Assembly (NCBI GenBank): GCA_014382085.1 | Contig: JACNKJ010000157.1 | Span: 1 to 26,915, forward strand | DNA: 26,915 bases | Source: a bacterium | Lineage (GTDB): Bacteria; Krumholzibacteriota; Krumholzibacteriia; JACNKJ01 | Direction of reading: 5' to 3' | Shown: positions 6,729-15,478 of the stretch, piece after piece | Layout: the number at the start of each line of letters is the position of its first letter | How positions within the stretch are numbered: position 1 is the first letter of the stretch | Program-made: the position numbers and the translations under genes | Notes under the pieces: generated by a model | Databases searched by the model: none | What the model was told of the DNA's origin: nothing | The model's input: the letters and a program-made list of their open reading frames with translations, nothing else

Positions 6729-9700
6729 AGAAGCCCCTGATTCCCGTGATCGCCGCCCTGTTCGTTTTCGCCATGTTCCTGTTTGTGTTCAAGTTTGTGT
6801 CCGATGGCGGCAATGACTTGGAGGATCTGGACCAAGGGCAGGTCATAGGCGGCTTCACCGCCGAAAACCTCTATGTGGACGGATCCGATCGCGCCATGGG
6901 TGCGCGCTTCATTTCACAGGACAAGGGCTTCATCGTGGATCTTCTGCGCATCCAGTCGGTGCCCCAGGGATTCATCTGGGTGAAGAGTCCGCCGGATTCC
7001 GATCGCGGCGAGCCCCATGCCTGCGAGCATCTGCTCTTGGGCAAGGGCAAGCAGGGACGCTATGTGGCGGCTCTGGAAGAGATGACCCTGGGCAACGCGA
7101 GCGCGTGGACCGCCCAAACCAACACCGTCTATCACTTCAATACTCTCGGCGGCGAAGACAACTTCTACGAAACCCTGGAAGCGAGGTTGAACGCGCTAGT
7201 CAATCCCGATTTTACTGACGAGGAGATTCGCCGTGAAGTGGCGCATCTGAGTGTGGTGGAAAACGCCGAAGGTGAACTCGGCTTCGAGGAAAAGGGATCG
7301 GTCTACACCGAAATGGTCAGCAGCTTCGAGGGGCCGGGATATCCGCTTTGGGGCGGTATCGGCGACATGCTCTACGGCAAGGATCATCCCTTGGCCAACA
7401 GTTCGGGCGGCCACCCCGACTCCATGCGCGCCATGGTGCCCGCGCACATGCGCGAGTTCGTGGCCAAGACCTATCGCCTGCCTAACATGGGCATCATCAT
7501 TTCCCTTCCCGAGAGCTTCGAGCTGGAAGATGTCCTAGTCGCCATGGAGGGCATTCTCGATCGTGTGGAGCCGGGCAAGCTTGAAAGCCACTTCGTGGGA
7601 ATGAACTCCCTGGATCTGCCACCGGTCACCCATGCAGCACCCGAAGGCAGCGTGCAGGTGAGCAGCTATGCCAGTGACAACGCCGAGGATCCCGGCGAAG
7701 TGCTCGTGGCCTGGCCACCCCGTTCGGGCCTGAGCAATTTCGACCGCTTCATGCTGGAAGTCTTTCTCGACGGGTTCGCCGGCGGCCCCGGTACCGAACT
7801 CTACGACCTCTTCATCAACTCGGAAACCCGGCGCGTGGACCTGGGTGCCAGCGCTGTCTGGAGCTATCTGTCCGACGATCCCGGATCGCCGATCTTCTTC
7901 GGCCTCGATGGCCTCGACAACCGAAACATCGACAGGCGCACCCTGCGCCGCGCACGCGGCCTTATCGTAGAAGAATTGCACAAGCTCTACGAACTCGAGC
8001 CAGGCTCGGAAGAGCTAGCTGACTTTAACGATCGCGTGAGCAGCAATCTCGTTCAAACTTGTAAGTATTTGGATCGCGCCTTGAATTCTCCACCTCAATT
8101 CGGTTTCCGCAGGAGCGGAATGGCCGGAAATTGGCAAGACATCATGGCTTTCCTGGAACTCGACGAGGGCTTCCGAAAATCCCTGGTTTTGGCACCGCAC
8201 TTCGCCGAGGCCGAAAAGGCTATGACCGCCGAACAAAACTATTGGCGGCAGCTCATTGATGCCTGGGGACTTCTCGAGGCCGATCCCTACGTGATGGGGG
8301 TGCATCCCGATCCGACCATGATCACCGCCGCGCGGGACGCGAAAGCGGCTCGCCTGGTTGCAGCGGTTGCGAACACCCAGGAGCAGTTCGGGGAAGAAGA
8401 TTCGCAGAAAGCTCTGAAGAAATTCCGCGATGAGTTCGATGCCGACACCGCCGAGCTCGAAGCCATGTACGCCGAAGATGTCTTGCCCGGTTTCATGGAC
8501 AATCCGCCCATGGAGCTGGATGAACAACTGCAATACGAAACATTGCAACTTACCGGCGGCGCCGAAATGGTGGCGTCCACCTTCGAAAACATGAGCACAT
8601 CCACTTTGCAGATTCACTTCCGTCTCGACGTGATTCCCGCCGAATACCTCGTTTACGTTCCCTTGCTGCCAAGTCTCATGCGCGGTGTCGGCGTGGAAAT
8701 GGACGGCGAACGAGTTGAGTACGATGAAATGGAGAAGCGCCTACGCGCCGAACTTCTGTCATACGGTGCGAACCTCGATACGAATCCCGAAACGGGTCGT
8801 GTGGAATTGGCCCTTTCATTCGGCGCGAGCCAGGTAGACGAAATCGATCGCGGTCTTGATTGGATGCGCGCATCTCTCACCGCACCGTTGCTTGACGACG
8901 ACAATCTCGCCCGCCTGCGCGATCTGCTCGATCAGCGCCTGCACCGCATGCGAACCCGTATGCAGGGCAGCGAGGAATCATGGGTGAGCGATCCTGCCGC
9001 TGCCTATCGCTATCAGGATGATCCTCTCTACCTTAGCGCCGCATCCTTCCTGACTCAGACTCACCAGTTACTCCGCCTCAAGTGGCGTTTCACCGAACCC
9101 AGCGGGGAAGGCGAGCGCTATCTCGACGAGGTCGAAAGGCGCGGCCGCGATCGCGATCGTGGAGAGCTTGCGGCCCTGCTTGATCAGGCGCCCGAAACCG
9201 GCATCGAGGTCGACATCGCTGCGTCCTTGCGTGCATCACTCATCGCGGTGCCCGACGCCAGCCTCTCGGAAGACTGGGCGGAGCTCTGCAATATGATACG
9301 CCGCGAGTTGGCCGTTCCACCGGCCGAGGCCTTCGGAGAGATCAAGGAAGTTCTAGCCTTGGTGGCGCGCGCGGAAAATGCGCGCCTATCCATGGTGTCC
9401 AATTCGCGGGATCGTGGCGAAAAGCTCACCGCAATAGAATCATTCTTGGAAGATTTCTCCGGCAAGGGAAAAGCCGAGGTGCAAAACTACGCGCGCCACG
9501 ACTACATCCTCCAGCGTTATCTAGATCGTAGCGGCTTAGAATCCCCGCCCACCTACGCGGGACTGGTTAACGAGAACACCCGTAACGGCACGCTGCTCTT
9601 CTCGGCCCGAGTTGCCGAGCACTGGCAGGCCGATCGCGAATCGGCCTTGGGCGCTCTCACCGGCCGACTTTTCGGCGGCGGCGGCGGCCACGGCTTCTTC

Positions 9701-10231
9701 ATGCGTACTTGGGCAACGGGTCTTGCCTACAGCAATGGCTTCGGTTATCGCGAGAACACGGGCTTGACCAGCTACTACGCCGAGCGCTGTCCCGATGTGG
9801 CCGAGACCTTGCGCTTCGTGGTGGATGTACTTGAAGAAACTGAACTGGACACAAGTCACGAGGATTATTCAATTGCCGGCATGTTCGGTCGCTCACGCGC
9901 CGCGGCGGGATACGAATCGCGTGGACAGGCCATGGCCGCCGACATCACCGACGGCTTCGGCCCCGACCGCGTGCGTGATTTCCGCGGCGAGGTTTTGAAT
10001 CTTCGAGGCTGGGGTGAATTGATGCCGGACATGCAGGACCGTCTGGACGAGGTTTATGGCAGTGTGCTCATCGGTTATGGAAAGCCGTCGAGTGAAAGCC
10101 CCGATGGCGTGTTTTTCCTCATCGGACCCGAAACGCAGTTCGAATCTCTAGAAGCTTACATCGCCTCGGTGGAGGAGCCCCAAACCGTACACCGGCTCTA
10201 TCCCCGCGATTTCTGGCTGACGGAATTTTAG
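6725..10231 (+). CDS. membrane-anchored M16-family (PreP/M16C-like) zinc metalloprotease
   Basis: 1168 residues. A hydrophobic segment at residues 5-25 after MKKP is a signal anchor or uncleaved signal, so the catalytic body should be periplasmic or surface-facing. The inverted zinc motif HACEH stands at 98-102 (H98, E101, H102). The distal zinc ligand is probably E196 in KGSVYTEM, which resembles KGVVFNEM of presequence protease PreP and has similar spacing from HxxEH. Near the C-terminus FFMRTWATGLAYSNG gives R994 and Y1002, plausible equivalents of the substrate-contacting Arg/Tyr of the inactive second half. PreP-type enzymes are about 950-1000 residues and clear unfolded peptides inside a closed chamber; this one is longer, mostly by the N-terminal anchor and mid-region helices (about 480-600). 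ATGA overlap with the ArsR gene and the following outer-membrane barrel gene suggest a regulated envelope function. The substrate is unknown. Confidence 0.88.
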   Translation: MKKPLIPVIAALFVFAMFLFVFKFVSDGGNDLEDLDQGQVIGGFTAENLYVDGSDRAMGARFISQDKGFIVDLLRIQSVPQGFIWVKSPPDSDRGEPHACEHLLLGKGKQGRYVAALEEMTLGNASAWTAQTNTVYHFNTLGGEDNFYETLEARLNALVNPDFTDEEIRREVAHLSVVENAEGELGFEEKGSVYTEMVSSFEGPGYPLWGGIGDMLYGKDHPLANSSGGHPDSMRAMVPAHMREFVAKTYRLPNMGIIISLPESFELEDVLVAMEGILDRVEPGKLESHFVGMNSLDLPPVTHAAPEGSVQVSSYASDNAEDPGEVLVAWPPRSGLSNFDRFMLEVFLDGFAGGPGTELYDLFINSETRRVDLGASAVWSYLSDDPGSPIFFGLDGLDNRNIDRRTLRRARGLIVEELHKLYELEPGSEELADFNDRVSSNLVQTCKYLDRALNSPPQFGFRRSGMAGNWQDIMAFLELDEGFRKSLVLAPHFAEAEKAMTAEQNYWRQLIDAWGLLEADPYVMGVHPDPTMITAARDAKAARLVAAVANTQEQFGEEDSQKALKKFRDEFDADTAELEAMYAEDVLPGFMDNPPMELDEQLQYETLQLTGGAEMVASTFENMSTSTLQIHFRLDVIPAEYLVYVPLLPSLMRGVGVEMDGERVEYDEMEKRLRAELLSYGANLDTNPETGRVELALSFGASQVDEIDRGLDWMRASLTAPLLDDDNLARLRDLLDQRLHRMRTRMQGSEESWVSDPAAAYRYQDDPLYLSAASFLTQTHQLLRLKWRFTEPSGEGERYLDEVERRGRDRDRGELAALLDQAPETGIEVDIAASLRASLIAVPDASLSEDWAELCNMIRRELAVPPAEAFGEIKEVLALVARAENARLSMVSNSRDRGEKLTAIESFLEDFSGKGKAEVQNYARHDYILQRYLDRSGLESPPTYAGLVNENTRNGTLLFSARVAEHWQADRESALGALTGRLFGGGGGHGFFMRTWATGLAYSNGFGYRENTGLTSYYAERCPDVAETLRFVVDVLEETELDTSHEDYSIAGMFGRSRAAAGYESRGQAMAADITDGFGPDRVRDFRGEVLNLRGWGELMPDMQDRLDEVYGSVLIGYGKPSSESPDGVFFLIGPETQFESLEAYIASVEEPQTVHRLYPRDFWLTEF

Positions 10232-10248
10232 GTATCAACGAAACGAAA

Positions 10249-10313
10249 CCTGCAAGGGCAAATGTCGTACGTGAGAGGTCTCCGCATTTCGCGGGGGCCT
10301 CTTCCCGTGCAGG
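10249..10313 (+). promoter_or_regulatory. nested RNA hairpin that could mask the DUF5916 ribosome site
   Basis: The inner stem GAGGTCTCCGC (10275-10285) pairs with GCGGGGGCCTC (10291-10301), 11 bp with two wobbles and a 5-base loop. The outer stem CCTGCAaGGG (10249-10258) pairs with CCCgTGCAGG (10304-10313). The last bases of the outer stem are the AGG of the AGGTGA ribosome site for the gene at 10320. There is no T-run, so it is not a standard terminator. It could modulate translation of the barrel gene relative to the protease, or protect processed mRNA ends. Confidence 0.45.
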
Positions 10314-10319
10314 TGATGA

Positions 10320-12551
10320 ATGATGAAGATCGAAGTGAGATTCCAGGTTCTGTTGACCGGGGTTTTGCTCTGCTGTCTGAACGCAGCGTCCATGGCGGAT
10401 GATTCCCTGGGGAACAAGGAGCATCGCATTCCTTCGGTGGAGGGTCCGATTCACGTGGACGGCATACTGAGTGAATCCTTCTGGGAAAATGCACTGAAAT
10501 TGAACATCGGTTTCGAAGTGCGCCCGGGAGAAAACATCGAGCCGCCCGTGAAAACGGACGTTTTCGTCGCGCATACCAAGAGTCATTTTCTGGTGGGATT
10601 TCGGGCATTCGATCCGGAGCCCGACAAGATTCGCGTGCGTTATTGCAACCGCGACGACCTCTATGAAGACGATTGGGTGGCCGTCATTGTTGATCCCTTC
10701 AACGATCAACGCCGCGCCTTCGACTTCTTCTGCAACGCATACGGCATTCAGGGTGATGCCACCGAAAGCCCTCAGTTCGATGCGGCCTGGGATGCAATAT
10801 GGGACTCCGCCGGTCGTGTAACCGATGAGGGTTACGAGGTGGAAATGGCGATTCCCTTCAGCTCCCTTCGTTTTCCCGGAAGCGAGGGAGAACTGACCTG
10901 GGGCTTTGACCTTATTCGACGATATCCCCGGGATCAGCGCTACCACCTGACACTATTTCCCCGTGATCGCAACAACAACTGCTACTGGTGCCAATCCGAC
11001 AAAATGACTGGTTTTCGTGGAGTGACACCTGGGCGAAACCTGGAATTTGATCCAACCATGGTGGTCATTCAAAATCAAACCCGAGAAGGTTTTCCCAACG
11101 GCGATTTCGAAAATGATCCCTCACAAGAGGATCTCGGTCTGACCGTTCGCTGGGGCGTTACTCCGAATATCTCACTCAACGCCACGGTGAATCCCGACTT
11201 TTCTCAGGTGGAAGCGGATGTACAGCAACTCGAGGTTAACGAGCAGTTCGCGCTCTATTATCCCGAGACACGACCCTTCTTTATGGAGGGCGCCGATTTT
11301 TTCAACACGCGCATTAACACGGTTTACACGCGAAGTCTTTTCAATCCCGATGCGGGGCTGAAGGTGACCGGAAAATCCGGGCGCAACGCTTTCGGTCTGT
11401 TTTCCGTGCAGGATGCGGTGACGAACGTCCTTCTGCCATCGAGCCAGGGTAGCAACTTCGCCGCTTTGGATGAGAAAAACATCGGCACAGCTTTTCGATA
11501 TCGACGCGACATGGGGGAAGCTTCGAACCTGGGTGCCATTGTTTCTGATCGCGAAGGCGAGGGCTATTTCAATCGAGTGGCCGGAGTAGACGGATCCATT
11601 CGGCTGAGCCAGAGAGACAGGGTCGGTTTTCAATTTCTGGGATCACAGACCCAATATCCATCTGAATTCGCCGCGGACAACGGCCTTGGCGAGGACCAAT
11701 TTGATGGCTATGGCGTGGACGCTGTTTATAGCCACGACAGTAGCGGCCTTGACTACTACATCGTCTATGTGGACATGAGTCCCGAACTGCGTACGGACAT
11801 GGGATTCAATCCGCGCGTGGATTTCCGTGGCACCGATTTCGGTTGGGGTTACACATGGAATCGCGGGGCGGAGAGTTGGTGGACACTTCTCAATGTGGGA
11901 TCAGGCTTTGAGTACTGGGATGAACACGACGGCGATTTCCTGAAGAAGGGCTACACGTTTTGGTTCGACTACGGTGGCCGACAGCAAACCGAGCTGCATG
12001 TCAACGGCATTTACGGTAGCCAAACTTATGGCGATCTTCAGTATGACGATCGGCGTATGGGCTTTAGCGGATCCTGGATTCCCCTTGGAAATCTTTATCT
12101 GAACTTGGATGGGAACTATGGCGATCGCATTGACTATGTGAACGCTCGTCCCGGGCGGCGCTTCCGCATCGGCCCCGGTATTTCGCTAAAAGTGGGTGGC
12201 CATCTTCGCCTCGACTACTTCCACAATTTCGAGCGCATGAAGGTGGGAGGCGAGGAATTGTTCACGGCCCAGCTGGGTTTCCTGCGAGTGAACTATCAGT
12301 TCAATCGGCGCACTTCATTTCGTGCAATCGTTCAAAGCGGGTTCTACAATTACAACACGGAACTCTACGACGAGGGTTGGCCCACTGAGGAAAAAGTTTT
12401 GGCCAGCCAGCTTCTCTTTTCCTACACGATCAATCCTCAGACCGTTCTCTATCTTGGATATGCCGACGGATTTTACGGTGATGAGGACATCAATTTGACC
12501 CAGTACCAGCGAGGCGTCTTCGCCAAGCTGGGCTACGCCTGGGTTATTTAA
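10320..12551 (+). CDS. CBM9-like plus DUF5916 outer-membrane beta-barrel protein
   Basis: 743 residues with a signal peptide (hydrophobic 9-22, cleavage probably after ASMA, residue 26). Residues about 35-220 form a CBM9-like domain (VDGILSESFWENA, VFVAHTKSHFLVGFRAFD, DDWVAVIVDPFNDQRRAFDF, GYEVEMAIPFSSLRFP). Then comes the hallmark DUF5916 stretch around 272-328, with RWGVTPNISLNATVNPDFSQ, VEADVQQLEVNEQFALYYPE and RPFFMEGADFF. The rest (330-743) alternates aromatic and polar residues as an outer-membrane barrel. DUF5916 proteins have no settled function; proposals include glycan or peptide handling at the outer membrane. It starts 88 bp after the M16 gene with no intrinsic terminator between, and is followed by a strong terminator, so it probably belongs to the same unit. 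A second ATG immediately follows the first, and either may be used. Confidence 0.88.
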   Translation: MMKIEVRFQVLLTGVLLCCLNAASMADDSLGNKEHRIPSVEGPIHVDGILSESFWENALKLNIGFEVRPGENIEPPVKTDVFVAHTKSHFLVGFRAFDPEPDKIRVRYCNRDDLYEDDWVAVIVDPFNDQRRAFDFFCNAYGIQGDATESPQFDAAWDAIWDSAGRVTDEGYEVEMAIPFSSLRFPGSEGELTWGFDLIRRYPRDQRYHLTLFPRDRNNNCYWCQSDKMTGFRGVTPGRNLEFDPTMVVIQNQTREGFPNGDFENDPSQEDLGLTVRWGVTPNISLNATVNPDFSQVEADVQQLEVNEQFALYYPETRPFFMEGADFFNTRINTVYTRSLFNPDAGLKVTGKSGRNAFGLFSVQDAVTNVLLPSSQGSNFAALDEKNIGTAFRYRRDMGEASNLGAIVSDREGEGYFNRVAGVDGSIRLSQRDRVGFQFLGSQTQYPSEFAADNGLGEDQFDGYGVDAVYSHDSSGLDYYIVYVDMSPELRTDMGFNPRVDFRGTDFGWGYTWNRGAESWWTLLNVGSGFEYWDEHDGDFLKKGYTFWFDYGGRQQTELHVNGIYGSQTYGDLQYDDRRMGFSGSWIPLGNLYLNLDGNYGDRIDYVNARPGRRFRIGPGISLKVGGHLRLDYFHNFERMKVGGEELFTAQLGFLRVNYQFNRRTSFRAIVQSGFYNYNTELYDEGWPTEEKVLASQLLFSYTINPQTVLYLGYADGFYGDEDINLTQYQRGVFAKLGYAWVI

Positions 12552-12580
12552 AGAACATCGCAGCCCTAAGTGCTGCCCCT

Positions 12581-12626
12581 GTCCGGCCCCGGTTCAACAG
12601 CGAAGCCCCGGGGTCGGGCTTTTTTT
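12581..12626 (+). terminator. intrinsic terminator after the DUF5916 gene
   Basis: GTCCGGCCCCGG (12581-12592) pairs with CCGGGGTCGGGC (12608-12619) over 12 bp with two G-U wobbles, followed by seven T (12620-12626). It closes the unit that starts at the 6281 promoter. Confidence 0.9.
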
Positions 12627-12723
12627 AGGGGTTCTGGCCGGAAGCTCCTGAGTAAATATCGAAATGGTCCCTCAGATCTGACATAGAACGACTCTCAATG
12701 TAATACAACATACAAGTATATTA

Positions 12724-12751
12724 TTGGATTAACGACTTTTATTGGTAGAAT
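12724..12751 (+). promoter_or_regulatory. candidate promoter for the small secreted protein gene
   Basis: TTGGAT (12724-12729), 16 bp and TAGAAT (12746-12751), in a markedly AT-rich gap after the terminator. It supports the start at 12807 rather than the earlier in-frame ATG at 12750, which would lie in the -10 box. Confidence 0.45.
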
Positions 12752-12806
12752 GACTAGACTCAAATCTGCGAAGTCATTCCAGACTTCCAGACGAAGGGAC
12801 TATATC

Positions 12807-13367
12807 ATGAAGACAAGTAGAATAATTCTGATGACTATACTGATTACGATCATGGCAAGTACAGCTCACGCTCAAATCGACAACGGAGATTTTGAGGATG
12901 GATTGGGATTGTGGGTTCCCCTTGCAGACGATTATTACCTTGCCGATCGTCGAAGCGGTGGAAATCCTGGCTACCATGCCTACATGCAGAGCCACCCGAT
13001 TTGGCCAGGTAGTGCAACCTGGCACCAGACCTTCGATTGCGGAGAAGAGGATCCGACGGGTGTGTCCTTGTGTTTCATCACATTCGATTACTATCTCCAT
13101 AATCTGGGAGACTATTCGGAGACGGCAATGTTCACAGTAGAGGTCGATCACGAACTCGTATATAGCTCTCCACTTGGAGCCCAATGGATTGATTGGACTA
13201 CAATCAGCCTGGAAGTGCCCTGTGGTCGCCACTTGATCGTCTTCAAGCATTCAACCAGTTCAGGAGGCAACTCTTGGGCGGCGGGCTTCGACAATGTCAG
13301 TGCCGAATGCCTCGATAGCACGGCTGCCGACACCAGCGATTGGGGCAGAGTCAAGATCCTTTACTAG
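12807..13367 (+). CDS. small secreted protein, galactose-binding-like fold, with C-terminal WGRVKILY signature
   Basis: 186 residues from ATG at 12807, chosen because AAGGGA (12794-12799) stands 7 bases upstream and the protein then opens with a clean signal peptide MKTSRIILMTILITIMASTA, cleaved after AHA (residue 22). The mature start QIDNGDFEDGLGLW and the late AGFDNVSAEC are the NGDFE...W and FDNV hallmarks of jelly-roll carbohydrate-binding-like domains (DUF642/CBM-like); this is inference from motifs. Four cysteines in the mature part (DCGEE, SLCFI, VPCGR, AECLD) could form disulfides. It ends DTSDWGRVKILY, matching the end of the secreted protein at 17041. It has its own promoter and terminator and looks more AT-rich than its neighbours, which hints at separate acquisition. 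Function unknown. Confidence 0.75.
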   Translation: MKTSRIILMTILITIMASTAHAQIDNGDFEDGLGLWVPLADDYYLADRRSGGNPGYHAYMQSHPIWPGSATWHQTFDCGEEDPTGVSLCFITFDYYLHNLGDYSETAMFTVEVDHELVYSSPLGAQWIDWTTISLEVPCGRHLIVFKHSTSSGGNSWAAGFDNVSAECLDSTAADTSDWGRVKILY

Positions 13368-13395
13368 TATGAGTTGAAACCATCGTTTCATGGAG

Positions 13396-13416
13396 AAGCC
13401 CGGAATCGGGCTTTTT
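13396..13416 (+). terminator. intrinsic terminator after the small secreted protein
   Basis: AAGCCCG (13396-13402), loop GAAT, CGGGCTT (13407-13413), then a T-run to 13416. A smaller TGAAAC/GTTTCA hairpin (13375-13390) precedes it. Confidence 0.85.
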
Positions 13417-13465
13417 CATTGAAGTAAGGCAAGGTCAAAGCCTATACAGAACTTGGAGGTGTCCC

Positions 13466-15478
13466 TTGCCCAGTTTCCTTACCGCATGTCCGCGTAACTG
13501 CTACAGCACCTGTACGCTGCGCGTCGAGTTGGAAGATGGACGGCTCCGCCGCGTTGAACCCTACCAGGGCAATCGCGCCACCCCCGAGGGAGCTTGCCTC
13601 AAGGGTCTCAGTTACGTGGAGCGGGTTCACTCCCCCGATCGAATTCTCCATCCACTTCGTCGGAAGGGCGACAAGTTCGAGCGCATTACTTGGGATGAAG
13701 CCCTAGGCGTCATAGGTGAGAAGCTACTGCACCTGCGCGCCAGTCATGGCCCCAAGTCGATACTCTACTATGCGGCCAGTGGCACCAAGGGCATGCTTAA
13801 GGCTGCCGGATCCGAATTTTGGAAAGCATATGGTGGCTGTACGAGCATCTACGGAGATCTTTGCTGGCCAAGCGGGCTCGAGGCTACGCGACTCACTCTG
13901 GGTGAAAACAAGCACAACGCTCCATGGGATCTGGAAAACGCGCGACTCATCGTTCTCTGGGGCAAGAACCCCGCAGAGACAAATGTTCACCAAATGCCAT
14001 TTATAGAGAGTGCGCTTTCGGCGGGGGGCAAGTTGGTCGTAGTGGATCCGCGGCGCACCGAATCTTCCGAGCGCGCGGGCATGTTGATTCAGCCGCGGCC
14101 GGGAACCGATGCGGCCCTGGCATTGGCCGTGGCTCATCTTCTTGTTCGCGAGAATGCGGTCGATACCGAATTCGTGGACAAGCACGTTTCCGGTTTTTCC
14201 GAGTTCGCAAGTTCCCTTGGCGCCTTCACACCTTCGCGCGCCGCGAAAATCTGCGGCCTGTCTGTGGGTCAGATCGAAAAACTCGCCGACTTGTTGGCGG
14301 GCACTCGGCCTGCCAGTATCGTGGCCGGATTCGGCATGCAACGTTATACCAACAGCGGCCAGACCATGCGCGCTATTATCGCCTTGCTGGCCATTACCGG
14401 AAACATCGGCAAGCCCGGCGCGGGCTGGGTCTACGCCAATTTGCAGAGTCACATTTTCGAGCCCAAGGATCCTGTGGCATCTTTTCCCCCGAAAGTGGAT
14501 GAGGGCCCCCAACGCGTTTCCATTTCCGCCGCGCGATTGGGTGCCGATATGCTGGCGCAAAAAAATCCGCCGCTTCGTGCTGCCTGGGTGGAACGTGGAA
14601 ATCCCCTGAATCAAAACCCCGAGAGCGGCACCGTGAAGGATGCCTTCGAGGCCTTGGATTTCGTGGTAGTGGTGGAGCAATTCCTAACCGATACCGCGCG
14701 GGCGGCGGACATCATCCTGCCTGCGAAGAGCTTTCTCGAACAAAGTGACGTGATCACGGCTTATTGGCATCCCTATATCCAGCTGAAGCCCAAGGTGATG
14801 GAATCGCCCGGAGAAGTCATGCCCGAAACCGAGATCTATCGGGCTTTGGGGCGGCACATGGATCTGGATCTAGAGGGGAAAATTCCCGCGGAAGAAGAAA
14901 TAGAGTCTTACTTGGAAGAGCGTTTAGTGCTTCAAGGATTGAGTCTTGACGAGTTGCGCGTAGGACCACAGCTGCCGCCCGGGTATCAGGAAATCGCCTT
15001 CGAGGATTATCGTTTCGATACACCCAGCGGAAAGATCGAATTGCTTTCCCAGGAAGCAAGGGAGAGGTGGGGACTTTCTGAGCTCCCGGATTTCACCGAG
15101 GCTCAAGAGTCCTCGACATCGTCCAAGTTTCCATTGCAGTTGCTAACACCTAACACGAAGAATCGCATCCACTCGCAATTCGGCGATCTCAAACTAATGC
15201 GCGCACTGGAGCCTGAGCTTCTTCTGACCCTACATCCCGCCGATGCCGAACCACGTGGAATCGCTGAAGATGATCGACTTCGCGTTTTCAATGATCGGGG
15301 AGATTTCGAGGCTAAGGCGCGACTCAATTTCGGACTTCGACCCGGCTGTGTTTCCGCCCCCAACGGTTGGTGGCGCAACGCGGGAACGGTCAACGACAGC
15401 TCCGCCGGCCGTGAAACCGACATGGGTCACGGCGCAGCTTTTCACGACAACTTCGTCGATGTGGAATTGTTGTCATGA
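13466..15478 (+). CDS. molybdopterin oxidoreductase catalytic subunit (DMSO reductase family), no Tat signal
   Basis: 670 residues. The TTG start at 13466 is set by GGAGGT (13455-13460) five bases upstream; an intrinsic terminator lies shortly before. The N-terminal [4Fe-4S] ligands are C8, C12 and C16 (CPRNCYSTC) and C44 (GACLKG). C133 in YGDLCWPSG is the likely molybdenum ligand. Mid-regions reading WDLENARLIVLWGKNPAETN, VVDPRRTESSERAG and GFGMQRYTNSGQTMRA are the bis-MGD-binding Rossmann parts, and about 555-665 is the molydopterin dinucleotide-binding cap (QLLTPNTKNRIHSQF, VSAPNGWW). The protein begins at the cluster with no twin-arginine leader, so the subunit should face the cytoplasm. 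ATGA overlap with the DmsB-DmsC-like gene makes a complex iron-sulfur molybdoenzyme passing electrons to or from quinone. Substrate not predictable: polysulfide, thiosulfate, S/N-oxides and others are possible. Confidence 0.9.
   Translation: MPSFLTACPRNCYSTCTLRVELEDGRLRRVEPYQGNRATPEGACLKGLSYVERVHSPDRILHPLRRKGDKFERITWDEALGVIGEKLLHLRASHGPKSILYYAASGTKGMLKAAGSEFWKAYGGCTSIYGDLCWPSGLEATRLTLGENKHNAPWDLENARLIVLWGKNPAETNVHQMPFIESALSAGGKLVVVDPRRTESSERAGMLIQPRPGTDAALALAVAHLLVRENAVDTEFVDKHVSGFSEFASSLGAFTPSRAAKICGLSVGQIEKLADLLAGTRPASIVAGFGMQRYTNSGQTMRAIIALLAITGNIGKPGAGWVYANLQSHIFEPKDPVASFPPKVDEGPQRVSISAARLGADMLAQKNPPLRAAWVERGNPLNQNPESGTVKDAFEALDFVVVVEQFLTDTARAADIILPAKSFLEQSDVITAYWHPYIQLKPKVMESPGEVMPETEIYRALGRHMDLDLEGKIPAEEEIESYLEERLVLQGLSLDELRVGPQLPPGYQEIAFEDYRFDTPSGKIELLSQEARERWGLSELPDFTEAQESSTSSKFPLQLLTPNTKNRIHSQFGDLKLMRALEPELLLTLHPADAEPRGIAEDDRLRVFNDRGDFEAKARLNFGLRPGCVSAPNGWWRNAGTVNDSSAGRETDMGHGAAFHDNFVDVELLS

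Noticed and set aside
10320..10376. Lipoprotein signal for the DUF5916 protein because of Cys18-Cys19
   Set aside because: The residues before the cysteines (VLLCC) do not fit a lipobox, and a normal cleavage site after ASMA is present.
12750..12806. Upstream ATG extending the small secreted protein by 19 residues
   Set aside because: The extension is basic, lies before the signal peptide and overlaps the candidate -10 box; the ATG at 12807 has a good ribosome site.
13724..14680. 318-codon minus-strand open frame inside the molybdoenzyme gene
   Set aside because: It lies wholly within a gene with all expected cofactor motifs and has no recognisable domain.
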